Origin: Anseranas semipalmata
Lineage: Eukaryota; Chordata; Aves; Anseriformes; Anseranatidae
NCBI GenBank assembly: GCA_013399115.1
Contig: VXAA01000904.1
Coordinates: 885,979-949,978 of the forward strand
DNA length: 64,000 nucleotides
Direction: 5' to 3'
Both the position numbers and the translations under genes were made by a program. The notes beneath the pieces were generated by a model. It had not been told where the DNA came from. It ran no database searches and worked only from the letters and a program-made list of their open reading frames with translations. Positions within the stretch are counted from its first letter, which is position 1. Every line of letters starts with the position of its first letter. Shown in pieces: positions 12,593 through 25,638 of the stretch.

Positions 12593-15500
12593 GCTACTGA
12601 GGCTGGAGGCAGCATCATAAATAAACTGGTGCCAACAAGAAAATAAAGCCCCTAATTAAACATTAGCCCGTCAAGATACCAGGTCTGATGGTTAATTAAT
12701 CCAGCAGTTCACTCACTTCCCAAATGCCACCAAGGGGTTTTAAGGTGCAGTAAATATGCTATAGCTGTGCCTATGATAGCAAGTAGTACAGCCTGGGAGC
12801 GGACCCATAATGCAGAAGAGTGCTGAGTTTGCACTGTTCGCACTGTGGGCCTTTCATCTGAGAGGAGTCCACTCCGTGTGCCCTTTTCATGATGCAAACC
12901 AAAGCACGGTAAGTGGGGACGACTGGGGCATTCACTATGTAAGTGCTCTGCTGCCCTGAGCTGAACATTAATGTGTAGGCACCCTCTGTGAACTGGCCCC
13001 ACTCCAGCTTCTCTGCAAAAATACCAGGATAAGAAGCACATTAAGAAATACTGCTTAATCCCAGGAGCATAACATTAAGCTTTATAGCTGGGGTATTAAT
13101 ATATGAATCATGCTGAATAACAACACATGATCAAATAGCTGAGAAGCTCATATTTTCACAAATGTCAAGGCATGAACAACATTCCTATATAATACGCACA
13201 GATCTCCATCTGACAATTAAGTAAGATGCGAAGTGACTACGGCAAATCAAAAGGCAGAGCTAGGAGCAGGCTGCAGATTTTCTCCTCCTAATACCAGCCT
13301 CACGTCCTTGACATCAGCGCAGGGCTCGCCCATGCAGGAAGGGATTCAAACAGAGTTAAGTTACTGAACCAGCCTGGCTTTCACAGAAGAGCTTTCAATT
13401 GCAGATAAACGATGGATGCTCTTTGCTTTTAGCAGCTTTGGCTACATTGCAGAGGGACACAGCTCCTTCTTCCATGGGGTGCCCTGTCTTTCCCTGGCCA
13501 ATGTGATGGCCATCACTGCCGGCACTCGGTTTTCCATTGCTCTTCCCCTAAAGCAAGTGGCTGTGCTCCCGGGCTGCTGCAACAGAAACCTGTGCTGCTT
13601 CTAACATCGTGGACCTGCTGGCAGAGCGAGTGCAACAAAAGTTTGGCCAAGGTCTGGGCTTGGGAGAAGACCCTCAGGGTGCAACGTGCCAGGTACTGCT
13701 GCTCTATCTGTGTCAGTTCACACCAGTGCTCATATCAATATCTTTTTTTCCTCTGTAGACAACACAGTCAGTTTTCCTCTGCTTCTGCCAGCCTTTAGAA
13801 GGAAAATAAATCACTGTAGTTAAAATCACAAGGGTTCGTAAAAACCTGCTTGTGCCCAGAAAGCTAAGCGTTGGAGTTTGCCTGAAGCTTAGGAAGAAGT
13901 GGCATCTTTTTCAATAAATTTACATCTCTAAATAGATGATAAGTGTTGAATCAATTTCCATATGTTTAAAATAGCTGAGCATTAAGCATTCTGGCACTTC
14001 AAGCAATCAACTAATTTGGGACTGTTATGAGAATATCTTTTATACTAGTGGAGCAATTCATCTGAAAATCAGGGACAGTCTGCATCTCTGTGCCCTTTCA
14101 ATATCATAAAGGACAGCAAATTGACAAGAAATCCTATTTGTTTGCCTGAAGAGATTACGGTGTCCTGACATTCAGGTCTTTGCAAAATCAACTTTCAGCT
14201 CTTAATAAAGCAAGTGATAACATACCTCCCATTTGGCTTGCCTGGCCACATGATCTGCTCATGGCTACACAGGTCCAACGATAAGAGAGAGCAAGGTGTT
14301 GGCAGATGCCTCCTGACGAATGTCCTTTAAAATCAGCTGGTGTTTCTTACCTGCATGCAGTGGGATGAAGGCCTCATGATGGGCTTGAAGGTCAGATTAA
14401 AGTGAGGCTGGATGGAAGTATCTCCAGAGCTTCACGTGAAATGATCCACAGTGAATCCAGCCTCTTGTGTCACCCCCAGCCTGCTGAGTGACCAAATATT
14501 GCCATTGTATTTCAGTACACTGCTCACAAACGCGGTGTGCTGTGCATTTAATAGATGCACAGCACCATCCAGCCTGGAGACGCTGCACCACGTTACCACC
14601 ATGTTGCACAGCACTGCCAGTCTCGATGTCAGGGGCAGAGCCTTGAAAACTGCCTGCCGGCAGGGCCAGGAAGATAACACTGCATCTGCATATTCTCCCT
14701 CACATTTAGCACACGATCATCCTAGTCCTGAAAAGCAGGGACTTGGAGGAGGTCAGATTTGGGGGTTGTTTGGTGATTTTTTTAATTTAAGTTCATGTCG
14801 TGGAAAAGGCGATGCCAGTTGGGAAAGCTGCTAACTAGCAAGTGGATTTTTCATAGCCCAGATCTTCTTCACTGTTTAGGTGTTGATTTCTTACTGCCAA
14901 AGCAATAGGAAGTTCAGCCACTGACTTCAAAAAGAGGACGTCAGGATTTGTAGGAGCAGGGGGATCTTTATTCCGTACAGCTTTTTAACCAACATTTTTG
15001 GGTAATTTAAAACTTAATTGGGAAACCACACATTTCTAATTCACCTTCCCTCCACAACATCTTCTTGGCTTGGATTCCTCTTCACAATTTTCTTGCTCTT
15101 TCCTCAACTCCATTTACCATGGTGATGAGATAAGAAAAGAAAAACACAAATCCCTGTCTAGATGCTCTGGAAAGCCTGGTATCCTCAGGAGCAGGGAAGT
15201 CAGGTGGGAAACAATCTGCAAGGTACCAGCCAGGAATTTTTCACTTTTTACCTCAATGTGGGCTGTTGCTGCTAGATGCTCAGCAGCTAAGACGTGATCT
15301 GTTGGGCAATACTCGGCCTGAGTCCCCAGAAGACCCACCACGTGTGCTGTGGTAAGACATTGCATGGTGTTACAGACCTGATGCAAGCGCGTGTTTATCT
15401 GTGATGGTGGATGAGGCTCTGGACACAGGAAAAGCATGCTGAGAATGAGCTGGTACTAGCAACAGTAAGGAACTTTTTTGTTTTCAAGGTCCATGGTGTG

Positions 15501-17270
15501 AACAAGGCCTGTGAGGGGTTGGCCATAAGCCATAATGGGATCAGCCTCCCTTACCGACTTTTTTCCACACAGGATTTTCTCTTTTGGAACAAGGGTAGCA
15601 TTCTTTCCTTACGAGACCAAAGTGCAGAGACAGTGTAAAGATGTACAAGAATGACCTGGCACGGCACAGCAATTAAGGGTGCATCTCTAATAATTTACTG
15701 GAGCTCACCCTACTGCCCTTTCTGCGTTTAGATCAGCAGAAGGGTGCGTAATGAGTGCCACAGGAGGACAACCGGGTTCTTAAAGCTGGTCAAGCGAATT
15801 AAAGCGAATTACTTGGCAGTTCACCAAGAGCAGACCAAAGAGGGCTCTTCAGGAGGAAAAAAAAAAAAAAGAAGAAGAAAAGTCTTGAAGGTGGCCAGTC
15901 CCTGGGCTGAATTTGTCAGATTTCAGACCTGCCGTAGAGGAGAACAGTGGCTCAATGTTTTGGAGAGACACGAAACCTGCAGGCAAGTTGCGTTTGTCTG
16001 ACACATTTCAGAGGTCCTGTGCTTGCCTCTACTGGAGGTGAGGGCTTTGGTATGGGTGACTCCTGGGTGCCGGGTGCCTGACACTTTGAAAACCTTTCCC
16101 TTCCGTGGCTCCAGCCCACGCAAACAGAAGAAAATCGGTTTATCCACTCAATGTCGATGCTGTCTTGCACGTTTGACCTGACGTGTTTCATTCCTGGGAT
16201 GGTGGAGAACCAGAAGTCACCTGTAAAATGCAAGGCATGGCGATGGCAGGCTCATGCTCTTCCTTCCTACTGCTCTCCACACGCTGTTCAAGGGTGAAAT
16301 GCCGTTTCCAGCAGGACATGGTTACTGGTGAGCAGCATCCTTTTTAGATGATCTCACGGCATTGCCCTGACCTCGTGATGGCCCGGTACCTCTGATGCTC
16401 TTTCTGGCATCACCAGCATCATCGTGTGTATAACCTGCTGCTGGGGTACAGGTGCAAAGGGCAACGAGAGCTGTCACGCATACATACCTAAATAAGCGAG
16501 GCCGCTGGATTTGAACGTCTGTGCTGTCAGATGTGACAAAGGCTTTTGCAGCGTGTGCTGCAATAAGATACTCGCACCACCGTGTCCTCTGCGAGCTTTG
16601 GGGGGACCAAAACCGAGACCCTGCCCACAGGTTGCGGCAAGCTGACAGTGTCACCTGTAAGGACAAAGGGCTGTGTTTCTCCGCATCCCATTTTCAGGCT
16701 AGTTATGTAAATAAGTTTGGAAAAAAATACACAAAACCACCCAATGCTGCCAGACTGTGGAAGCCGCAAAGCCGCGCACAGGAGCTGCGGCCTCGCCAGC
16801 CCCCGGTGCCCCCTGCACTCGCATTCGGGTTTTCTGCAGCTCTGCTGTATTTAGAAGCTGGCTTTGCCTTCGTCTGTGCAGACGCATCTACCTGCTGCCA
16901 CGCACGGGCTCTGTGCTGCCTGGTCACCCCCCCGGGCCAAAAGCCCACCCAGAAGATTTGTTATCCTTCGTGGCGCAGTGATGCAAAGCTGAGGCCCCTT
17001 TTCAGAATGCAGCTCAGCTCTCGCATCTCGTGTGCCTTGCTAGACGTGTAGACAACCACTTGGAACGGGCTGGGGACAGGCGAGAGGAACCCAGATGCTG
17101 ATCCCGACACGGGCAGCGACGCTTCCCCACGTCACGGGACGGATGTGTCCGCGCAGCGCTCGGCGTGTCGCCTTGGGGTGGCTTTCGTGAAACTCGGCGC
17201 CAGGAATACAGATCGGTTCGGCGCACGAGGACCGCTCCGCTCGCTTTCTCTTTAAAAGACAGAAAGGAGG

Positions 17271-17290
17271 ATAATAATAATAATAATAAT
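17271..17290. repeat. (ATA)n microsatellite
   Basis: About seven tandem ATA/TAA units, just left of the gap. Confidence 0.9.
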
Positions 17291-17358
17291 CTGGAAAGAC
17301 AGAAAAAAAAAAAGGGAAAAGAGCCAGGTCTTGCTGGAAGCGGCTTTCCAGGCATTCC

Positions 17359-18176
17359 NNNNNNNNNNNNNNNNNNNNNNNNNNNNNNNNNNNNNNNNNN
17401 NNNNNNNNNNNNNNNNNNNNNNNNNNNNNNNNNNNNNNNNNNNNNNNNNNNNNNNNNNNNNNNNNNNNNNNNNNNNNNNNNNNNNNNNNNNNNNNNNNNN
17501 NNNNNNNNNNNNNNNNNNNNNNNNNNNNNNNNNNNNNNNNNNNNNNNNNNNNNNNNNNNNNNNNNNNNNNNNNNNNNNNNNNNNNNNNNNNNNNNNNNNN
17601 NNNNNNNNNNNNNNNNNNNNNNNNNNNNNNNNNNNNNNNNNNNNNNNNNNNNNNNNNNNNNNNNNNNNNNNNNNNNNNNNNNNNNNNNNNNNNNNNNNNN
17701 NNNNNNNNNNNNNNNNNNNNNNNNNNNNNNNNNNNNNNNNNNNNNNNNNNNNNNNNNNNNNNNNNNNNNNNNNNNNNNNNNNNNNNNNNNNNNNNNNNNN
17801 NNNNNNNNNNNNNNNNNNNNNNNNNNNNNNNNNNNNNNNNNNNNNNNNNNNNNNNNNNNNNNNNNNNNNNNNNNNNNNNNNNNNNNNNNNNNNNNNNNNN
17901 NNNNNNNNNNNNNNNNNNNNNNNNNNNNNNNNNNNNNNNNNNNNNNNNNNNNNNNNNNNNNNNNNNNNNNNNNNNNNNNNNNNNNNNNNNNNNNNNNNNN
18001 NNNNNNNNNNNNNNNNNNNNNNNNNNNNNNNNNNNNNNNNNNNNNNNNNNNNNNNNNNNNNNNNNNNNNNNNNNNNNNNNNNNNNNNNNNNNNNNNNNNN
18101 NNNNNNNNNNNNNNNNNNNNNNNNNNNNNNNNNNNNNNNNNNNNNNNNNNNNNNNNNNNNNNNNNNNNNNNNNNNN
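17359..18176. other. Assembly gap (818 N)
   Basis: An unbroken run of N within GC-rich DNA. Such gaps in bird assemblies often fall on CpG-island first exons that sequence poorly. Any protein frame across it is meaningless. Confidence 1.
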
Positions 18177-18425
18177 AGCAGCAAGTTTGGGCAGGAACAA
18201 GCGGGGGGGGGCGCTCCCCTTGACCCCCCCGCCGGCGGGGGTCAGGAGGGCAGCAAGCGCCGTCCGAAAATGGGGGCTGCAGGCGCAAAGCGCCGTCGAA
18301 GCGCAATTAAAGGGTTTTTCCCGTCGGTAGCTCCCAGCACAGAGTAGGGGTGTTGGAGCCCATCCTGCAGCAACTTTCAGCCGTCGCCCTGCTCAACAAA
18401 CGTTCCTTAATTCCCTTTCTGACAG
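18177..18425 (+). other. Possible non-coding 5' exon end with consensus donor
   Basis: A perfect CAG|GTAAGT donor lies at 18425/18426, and the GC-rich sequence upstream reaches back to the gap. Joined directly to the exon at 23112 (phase 0), this piece has an in-frame TGA one codon before the junction. If used, it must therefore be untranslated and at least one more exon with a start codon must lie between. No transcript evidence is available. Confidence 0.3.
18221..18244. repeat. GC palindrome at the gap edge
   Basis: TGAC plus a C run, a central GCCGGC, then a G run plus GTCA make a near-perfect 24-base inverted repeat. It differs only in the C and G run lengths (7 C against 5 G). A G9 run lies just upstream at 18202-18210. 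This strong secondary structure is a likely cause of the neighbouring gap. Confidence 0.8.
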
Positions 18426-21400
18426 GTAAGTGGAGTGAGATTTGACAGCTGGGTTAATGGAAACAAAGAGCAGCAAAGTGACAACCCCGACACCGCAAAT
18501 CCCAGCGAGCGGGACGTTTATTTATCACATCGGGCAGATGGCCACGCTGAGTTCCTTACCAAGGAAGTTATCCGGAGCTGAGTTACGCATCCGTCCAGGG
18601 ATACGCCAGACCTTCAGCCGCAGGCCCGGCCGTGCCAGGGCAGCGTTGGGGCAGGGGCTCTCCGGCTGCGCTGGGCTCTTTGCAGGGATGCGTACGAAGT
18701 GGTTGTGGGATTGGGCTGAAGTTGTTACTGGACGCTATGATATCGGAAATCGCAAAGAAAGCTCATTATTTTCCTTAGGCGTGTATTGTTTCATTCCGTA
18801 CTGCTCAGTAATTGAGAGAACTCTCTCAAAACAAAATCTAGTCAGCTTAAAAAAAAAACCCAAAGCTCAAGCAGTTTCAGACCCTATTCCCATGTTTCCA
18901 AGACAGGCCAATTTTTGTGGGTTTGCAACCACATTTTCCCTTTTTTTTGGCAAATATTTTCATTCCAGGGTTGCTGTGGGAAGGACTCCCCACCCAAAGC
19001 CACCAGTAATAAAACTGAACAGAAGGGCCAACTTCTGTCTTCTTTGGCATTATTACTCGAGGCACTTTTTCTAGTGATAAGACTTTTAAGATAGGCAGAT
19101 CGGTGTCATTCTTAATTCTTTTCCTGTTGATGGTGTCTTTTTAATGCGATTAGGAACCACTAATGAGCTGGTTCACCAGCATCATCTCTTCTGCTCCTAG
19201 TGCACTGTGAGGCTTCATTTATGGTCCCAGCTTGGCTATCTTGTTTTATTCACTCATTTTCTCCCCCCCTTCCCTTTTTTTTTTTTTAAAGAAGATAAGT
19301 TTCCTTTCTCCATGCAATTACAGGCTAAAGTTTATTTTAAGGAGACTTAACGCAAGCCAGGGGACTGATTCATTTGCGCTTGAGCCTTGTTGTGTGGCTC
19401 TGGTAACATGGAGGAGCGTGAAAGTGAAAGGAAATATAACCAGAATTCACAGTGGCACATGTTGTGGTCTTTTTGCACCCCATGAGTCTTGTAAAGGAGC
19501 CTCACTTTTAATAAGCATCTGGTGCCTGGTATTCTTGTTCTCTTACTTTATGTCCTCATTTCATAATAATGTGACTTAAAAAACTATGTAGGAGGTGCCA
19601 GAGAAGTCCATTATAACTCGTAAGGAGGAAATGATGAGCATGGTGGGTTTAAAAGGGAGGAGGAGAAAGACTGGGAAAGGTTGCCAAGAAGTAATCTGGG
19701 AGATAAAAACTGGATTTTGTATAATACCAGAGATTCCAGATCACAGCAATCATATAATTTTAATTCCCTGAGAAGGTATCTTTGGGCTAGGTCTTTTAAC
19801 ATGCTAGGGATGCAGAAGACCTGTCTAGATGCCTACTGGCATTTTCAGCACCACCTGGACACTAAAACTCTTTGAATCAGCATTTTGGATAACTGAACTA
19901 TGTACAGGTTAGCTCCTGAGGTTCATGGAGGTTCATAGTCTCAAAAGATTAATTGGACTTGCATAGCCATAACCAATGAGGGTGAGGGTTGAGGTGCTAT
20001 TCCTCATTGTCTGTCATTTGTTTTGTCGCCTTGTTGTTGCTGGTATCCAAAGTAACCCATAGAGCGAATAAAAATACTATGCCACCTTGTTGCAAGACTT
20101 CCTGCAAAATATTTTAGAACAGAGGTAATGAATCTAAATACTTTCCATCAGCTGAATTATCCCCACAAAACGAAACAAAACAAAAAAAGCTTTGCTGGCA
20201 TGTTTCACAGGTGGGCCGGTTAGAACAAGGTGGTCCAGCAAGTGGCTCTGCCGCCCAGCATCACTGAATCATCCAAAGACGTGAGGGAAAAGAAGCCCCC
20301 TGAGGTGCAGCCCTATGGATGGCCTCAGCTACGCGCCGTGCGTAGATGCTGAACTGAATAACTCAGCCGCGGCCCTGGGTCAGCTGAGGTGGAAGCCTGT
20401 GGCTGTGTGTGCTTTTGTAGTGACACAAGCAACCGTGAGCAGAACTGGGCAAGCTTGGAAAACACATACTCCGATGATGAGGTTAATATGTTTTTTTTTT
20501 AATTGCACAGCCACGGCCGAGCGCTGTGGTCCACCAGAGTGCCAGCAGCCCGCTGCAAAGAGGTTCTCAGGCGCCAGGGTTTTTCCAGGAAAAGCATCTC
20601 CGTACGTGCAGTCTCACTGCCTGCTCTGGCTTTCTAAGCGGGAGCTGAATCCTCAAATTGCTTTCCTTGTTTGATTTTGAGAGGCCAAAATTCCTTTTGC
20701 AGCTCCTGCCTGTCCACAGAGTTCTGAAGATGCAGCTGAATGTAAAGGTGTTATAATGCTGGTCATTGTTATGGCTGAGGTGTTTTCCCAGGGGGAGGAG
20801 ATGTGGTCAAGCCATCCCTAAAGGAGATGCCCACGCTAATGGCGTGTGAGACCTTTCATCACGTGCTTGTTGCTACAGCCAAAGTTTTAAATCTTCTGCT
20901 GGCCTGGAAATTGGTGGAAGCCTTACTTGCTTATTGCCTTCAGATGTCATGCATAAGTCTCTTTGAAGGCTAAGTGCTGGAGTTACTCAGGTTTTCCCCT
21001 TGTGCTAGATCATCTTATTCTGTGCTACTGCTGACAAATTCACTCTGGAGTCTAAAATGTGGTGTGATGTAAAAAAGAGGCTTTGTAAAATCATGGTAGG
21101 ATAACATGGGGTTAACTTTCCCTGGGAGACAAGCTAGCTATTAATTATAAAAGGGCAGGGCCTGATTTTCATTTGTATCGAAGCCCCTGTGTATAGCTCT
21201 GACAGTCGAAAGAGGCCACAATTTAAACAGGAATCAGGACGTTAACAGTCATGATCATTTCATACATATAAAATTAAGGCAGGATTAGCATGAGTCGTGA
21301 ACTGCCAATCTGTAACATTTAAGTTTGGCACAAAGATTAGAAGTAATAAAAAGGTTATTGCTAACCCCTCATATTAAGAAGTCATGGGCCAGACCTCCAA

Positions 21401-23111
21401 AATCTCGAGGCTGTTCTTACAATGTTGTGATTTTGAAGAGAGCTGATTTGGTATTTTAACGAGGGTTCATTTGAGTCCATTTGATGTACCTTCTGCCTTT
21501 TTAGGCCACAAAAATCACGAAGCCAGATTATTATTATTTTTTTTTGTAAACAGAAGCTGAGATTTGGTCGGATATTTATAGGACCACAAGGCCCATGGCT
21601 GTAAGATGGCATGAAGTATCATGAGACTTGTGGTATGTGTCTTTCAGAGTTGGCAAGGCTGTAAAGAACTCTTTTTTTTTTTTTTGCAGGCTGCTAAGAG
21701 ATGACTCTGGGTACATGGAAAGAGCAGAACCTACTCAGTAAGACAGGGCTTCTTCTTAGCAAAACATTTCACTATGGTTATGCTTGTAAATGCAACAAGC
21801 AGCAACGAAAATGCAGGTTAAGTGAGTTAGTAGCACAGCAGTTGCAGTTTTTGTCTTAAAGAGACAACTTAGGTGGTGTTAAGTGGTGTTTTCTTTGGAT
21901 AAACGTAAAACTGCATCCCTGGCAGGTGTTCACCGAGCAGGAAGGCAACATGGAAGCCTTGTGATGGGGATGGAAATGTCTGTTATTCTTGCTCTTTCCC
22001 TGAAAGTTAGTTAAGCTTCAGAGAAACCCTCCTCTGTCCCTGTTGAAGCGTAACCTGCTGTTTATAGCACAGTAAAAAGCTGCACAGCACTTTGGGGAAA
22101 AGAATTGCTGGGCAAAAAGAGAGGTGTAAGAGTCTCCAACAATTCTTGCGGTATTACGCTTCTCTGTTTAGCAGATTGTCTAAGACGGTCCTGGTGCACC
22201 AAGTCTTCAAAAAGAAGGTCTTTAAAAGTGCACATTAAATTGTGCTGCATGCTGCCCTTGTGTGCAAGAAGCAGTGTTACCTGAGTGCTTTCACCATTGC
22301 TCACCAGCTCCCCATTTCACAGAACATCATGCCAGCAGAAGCATCATCATTCTGGGGAAAGGCTTCACAGATCCCGGCTGGGGAACGGGCCTCTCTGAAG
22401 CAAGAGCAAGATGAGAGGAATATCCCAAAGGGGTTTAATTGTGTCTGCCTAGGTCCAGGAGGAGCAAACCTCTAGGAGAAGGTTCAGGGCTAGGAGGAGC
22501 AAACCTCAAAATAGAGAGAGGGAGGGAGGGAGGGAAGTGTGAAGTGTCCAGATGTTGTGGGTGCCCCAGTGTCTCTCCTTGGCTCTGTGTCCAATCCATG
22601 GTTGTATTTTGCAATTTGTTTTCTTCTGCATCATCAACAGAGTTACATACCAAATTCCACCTGCAGGGTCGCATCGCACTTGCACCAACACCAGGAGGGC
22701 AAGGAGATACCTTAGCTCTTCCCGAGGGCTTTATTGCAGCAGATGATGCAGAAGAAGAGAAAACCCAATGTGACTTCCAGGTCTAAGCAGGGCTAACATC
22801 AAACGAAAACACCTCTACTTGTACAATGTGCGCGTGTGCAAGGCATGCGTATACTTCAGTGACAGTGCAGTTGTAAGGAGCTTTCTACTCTGGATTAATT
22901 TCCCTGCCTTCTGTTTCATGGTGTCAATAACATCAAAGTTCCTCCTCAGAAGCTTGGCCTCTGAAACAGCCCACTGTGCGAGTCTGAACCAAAGGGGGCC
23001 CAGTGTACTTTGGCAGATGTTTACAACCTGTCACCTTATAAAATCACGTGGAGAGCTCAGCGTGGGTTCCTGTTAACGCTCTCTCTTTCTTGTGTTGCTG
23101 TTGGCTTTCAG
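18426..23111 (+). other. Presumed intron of the second + strand gene
   Basis: No exon here is convincing. A weak open segment near 20315-20436 ends at a poor donor (ACC|GTGAGC), and a short acceptor-bounded piece near 21690 leads into the wrong phase. A (GGGA)n tract is at 22514-22536, and the 16-base unit aggaggagcaaacctc occurs twice (22457-22472 and 22492-22507). Confidence 0.45.
22514..22536. repeat. (GGGA)n purine-rich microsatellite
   Basis: A GA-rich run passes into four GGGA-type units immediately after a partial 35-base tandem duplication. Confidence 0.85.
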
Positions 23112-23234
23112 CACGTGTGGAGCGAAAGCGAGGACTGCTTACCTTTTCTGCAGCTCGCGCAGGATTACATCTCTTCCTGTGGGAAAAAGACGCTCCATGA
23201 AATACTGGAAAAAGTCTTCAAATCCTTCAGACCC
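23112..23234 (+). CDS. Unrecognised gene, penultimate coding exon
   Basis: The exon is bounded by a TTGGCTTTCAG acceptor and a GTAAGT donor. It is 123 bases, phase 0 to 0, and encodes 41 residues: HVWSESEDCLPFLQLAQDYI, then a Cys-Gly-Lys-Lys turn, then LHEILEKVFKSFRP. This reads as two amphipathic helices. It joins in frame to the exon at 29137, which ends in a natural stop. I do not recognise the family. It is not COLQ, METTL6, HACL1, BTD or another neighbour of EAF1 that I can recall. The coding call rests on both splice sites, preserved phase and the protein-like composition of both exons. The N-terminal exons are not seen and may lie in the gap. Confidence 0.8.
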
Positions 23235-25600
23235 GTAAGTGCCTCTTTTTTCCTTCTAAATGTTGTCAGTTGTCTGTGACTATCAATGCAGTAGTACTGG
23301 ATGGGGCAAAGCAGTTTTTCTCCTACTTCTGCAGCCAGTTGCCCATGTGCAGGGGTGTTAGCCCATCGGGCTCTATCAGGCAGTTGCAGATTGCTTCTGA
23401 GAAGCCAGCTGCCTTCTTATTTTCAGCTATGCATGCGAGAGAATGAGATGCCTGCCTGGGGTGGGAAGCCAACTGGTGCTGCAGCCGGTGGCACACAGTC
23501 CCCGCATGGGGACGGCATCGCTGGCTCCAGGAATGGGACACGAGTCAGGACTTTGCACCAGAGCGATTTCCTGGCACTGGAATTTGGGAATTTTGCAAGG
23601 ATCTGAGCAGTGGTTCAGATTTTGCTCTTAGGATGGCTGCCACCTGATGCTTGCAAATGCAGGTTTAGTCACTGCTCGGGAAGAGGCTGGAGCAGAAGCT
23701 GGGTTTGGTGGGGAGGGGGACTTGTATTCTTGTATTTCACTGGTTTGCTGCTACTCAGCTTTCTCTGTCCTTGTTTAACACTACGATTTGGGTCGAAGCC
23801 TGTTTTTTGTCAGGGTGAGGTGACTTTGTTGGGCTGGCCGTCGTGCTCCATCTGTTTTGCCAAACCCTCCTCTTGCAGAGCCTCTCCTTTGGAGAGGACT
23901 ACTTAAACACGATAATTACAGTAAATGCAATAATTAAATACAATAACTGAAGCTTGACTGCTGGTAACTCACTAATTTTGACATGACCCGGGCTGGATGG
24001 CCAGGCTGGTGCAGAGGAGAGTGGAGCTTCATCGCCAGGCCCATGCTTCTTTCCTGCATATCCCTTGATGTCCATGGCAAAGCTGACCAAAAACTTGAAG
24101 GAACATGCAGACAGCTTCCCCTCCTCTGTTTTTCTGGCTGGCTAATCATGAAGACTAAAAATTTCTCCCAAGTATTTAGAGCGAAAGGGAGTGGTGATAT
24201 GAAAACACTGGGCCTCCCCACGTTGCACCCTTGCATTGCCGCGGAAAGCCACAGCTGGTCGACATGAAAGAGCGTAATTTTAAATAATCCTTTGAGAGAC
24301 TGGAAATAAATAGAACAGATGCACACTTTTCTTAGAAAAGTCTGGAAATCTGATCCTTCAGAACAGCTGCTTGTAATTGTGAAAACATACAAAAATATAA
24401 ATATGCTTCCCAGAACAATATTCGGCTCATGGATCTTCATAGCTGTTTTCTCCCACTCAGAAGAGCTGTGTCTTTGAGGAGAAACTTCCATTGGTTTAAC
24501 TAAAGAGGACTTCAAAGAGACTTAATTAAATTGGTGCAGATCACTTACTTCTTTTTAAACCACATTTATTTCAGTGTAGCTTAAGTTGCTGAGAAATTGG
24601 CTTCAGTCAAACCAAGTTAAGCTACTCTTCAGGATAAAAAGGTTCAAAGCCAGGAAAACCATCCTGCTAATTCAGTCTGGGCGCTTCGTTAACATGTTAG
24701 ATTTCACCCAATGATTCCTATAACCAAGCACACAAGCTGTGGTTGAGCTGGAACATATCTTTACCAAAGACATCCAGTCTGGATGTGAAGGCCTCAGATG
24801 ACTTAAAGAGTTTATAATTTTTCTAGTTTTGCTTCCTATCTGTTGAATTTCATTGTGCTTTCGTCTGCTCAAGAACAGCATCCTCAATTATCAGAGCCCT
24901 CCTGCAGACTGCAGTCAAGTACCTCTTCATTTTCTCTTGGAGGTACCACAAAGATAGTTTATGAGATTCTCCTTTGACTTAGTACTGACAGGTTTGCATC
25001 GATGTGACAAAAATGGTTTTAACATTCGATATATGGTTGTGTGTTGACAAGTCTAAGAGAAATGTATCAATGTTTTCCCATATTGTAATTATTAAAAATA
25101 GCACATGCATGGTAGGATAGATTTTTAAAAAGTGAAGTGTGGTACAGTAGATATGTAGGAACAGTTATTTTACACCATCATGCTTTTACCAGAACAAAAC
25201 CACTCTCCATCAGTATTGGGAAATGGTTTCCTTGATACTCCTTCGCGCTGTCCCCTGTCCTTTCTGTGCTAGACCTGTTTTGTTAATGAAATAACCTTGC
25301 TGTGAGCATGGAGGTAGCGGTGCATTTGCAGGACATTTCTTCCCCACTATCCAAAGAAAGCCCACTGCGAGAGAAAAGTCTGGCAAATTTCAGTTTGAAA
25401 AATGGCATTTTAGGGAAACTGCAGCTGCAGGTCAGACCGCGCTCTTTTGAAGAGTACTCAGTCTGAGATGCTGAGGAGGGGCCAGATTTTTGGAGTTTGG
25501 TTGGTAAGCACTTTCTGAGAGTCTTATCCGTTTGTTTCCAGCCAAGACGACTAAGGAGTTTTGAAAGCCTTTGTTGGGGTCCTCCGAAGGGACATGTTGA

Positions 25601-25638
25601 GGGGGACGCGCGCGGGGAGGCGAGGGGCGGTCTGGGGG
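25601..25638 (+). promoter_or_regulatory. Putative G-quadruplex and CpG cluster
   Basis: Four G runs (5, 4, 4 and 5 bases) are separated by loops of 6-8 bases, one of them acgcgcgc. A GGGGCGG Sp1-like site lies within. It sits inside an otherwise AT-rich intron. An intronic regulatory element or alternative promoter is possible but not shown. Confidence 0.5.

Larger units (their letters stand above)
8086..17030. other. Intergenic region between EAF1 and the CpG island
   Basis: About 9 kb with no recognised gene, tRNA or known repeat. It holds the paired poly-T tracts at 9584-9681, poly-A runs at 11539-11553 and 15857-15870, and the hairpin at 12508-12592. The open frames of up to 176 codons near 16.5-17.0 kb overlap on both strands in GC-rich DNA, so they look like chance. 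Confidence 0.55.
17031..18425 (+). promoter_or_regulatory. GC/CpG-rich island around the assembly gap, likely promoter of the downstream + strand gene
   Basis: Sequence on both sides of the gap is GC-rich with frequent CpG (for example gacgcttccccacgtcacgg on the left and G/C runs on the right), unlike the AT-rich surroundings. It sits about 5 kb upstream of the first seen exon of the second gene and ends in a CAG|GTAAGT donor at 18425/18426. Vertebrate housekeeping promoters typically look like this. The promoter and first exon are inferred; most of the island is unsequenced. Confidence 0.5.

Noticed and set aside
16521..17051. 176-codon + frame beside the CpG island
   Set aside because: GC-rich island edge with open frames in several phases; no conserved motif.
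17014..18347. Very long open frames on both strands (310-430 codons)
   Set aside because: They exist only because the run of N has no stop codons; the real flanking parts are short.
20315..20436. Possible start exon (MDGLSYAPC...) for the second + strand gene
   Set aside because: Phase 0 would fit the exon at 23112, but the donor ACC|GTGAGC is weak and the upstream context is not promoter-like.
23934..24515. 193-codon open frame on the - strand
   Set aside because: It lies in an intron of the + strand gene, has no family resemblance and no splice or repeat context; its length is within chance for six frames over 64 kb.
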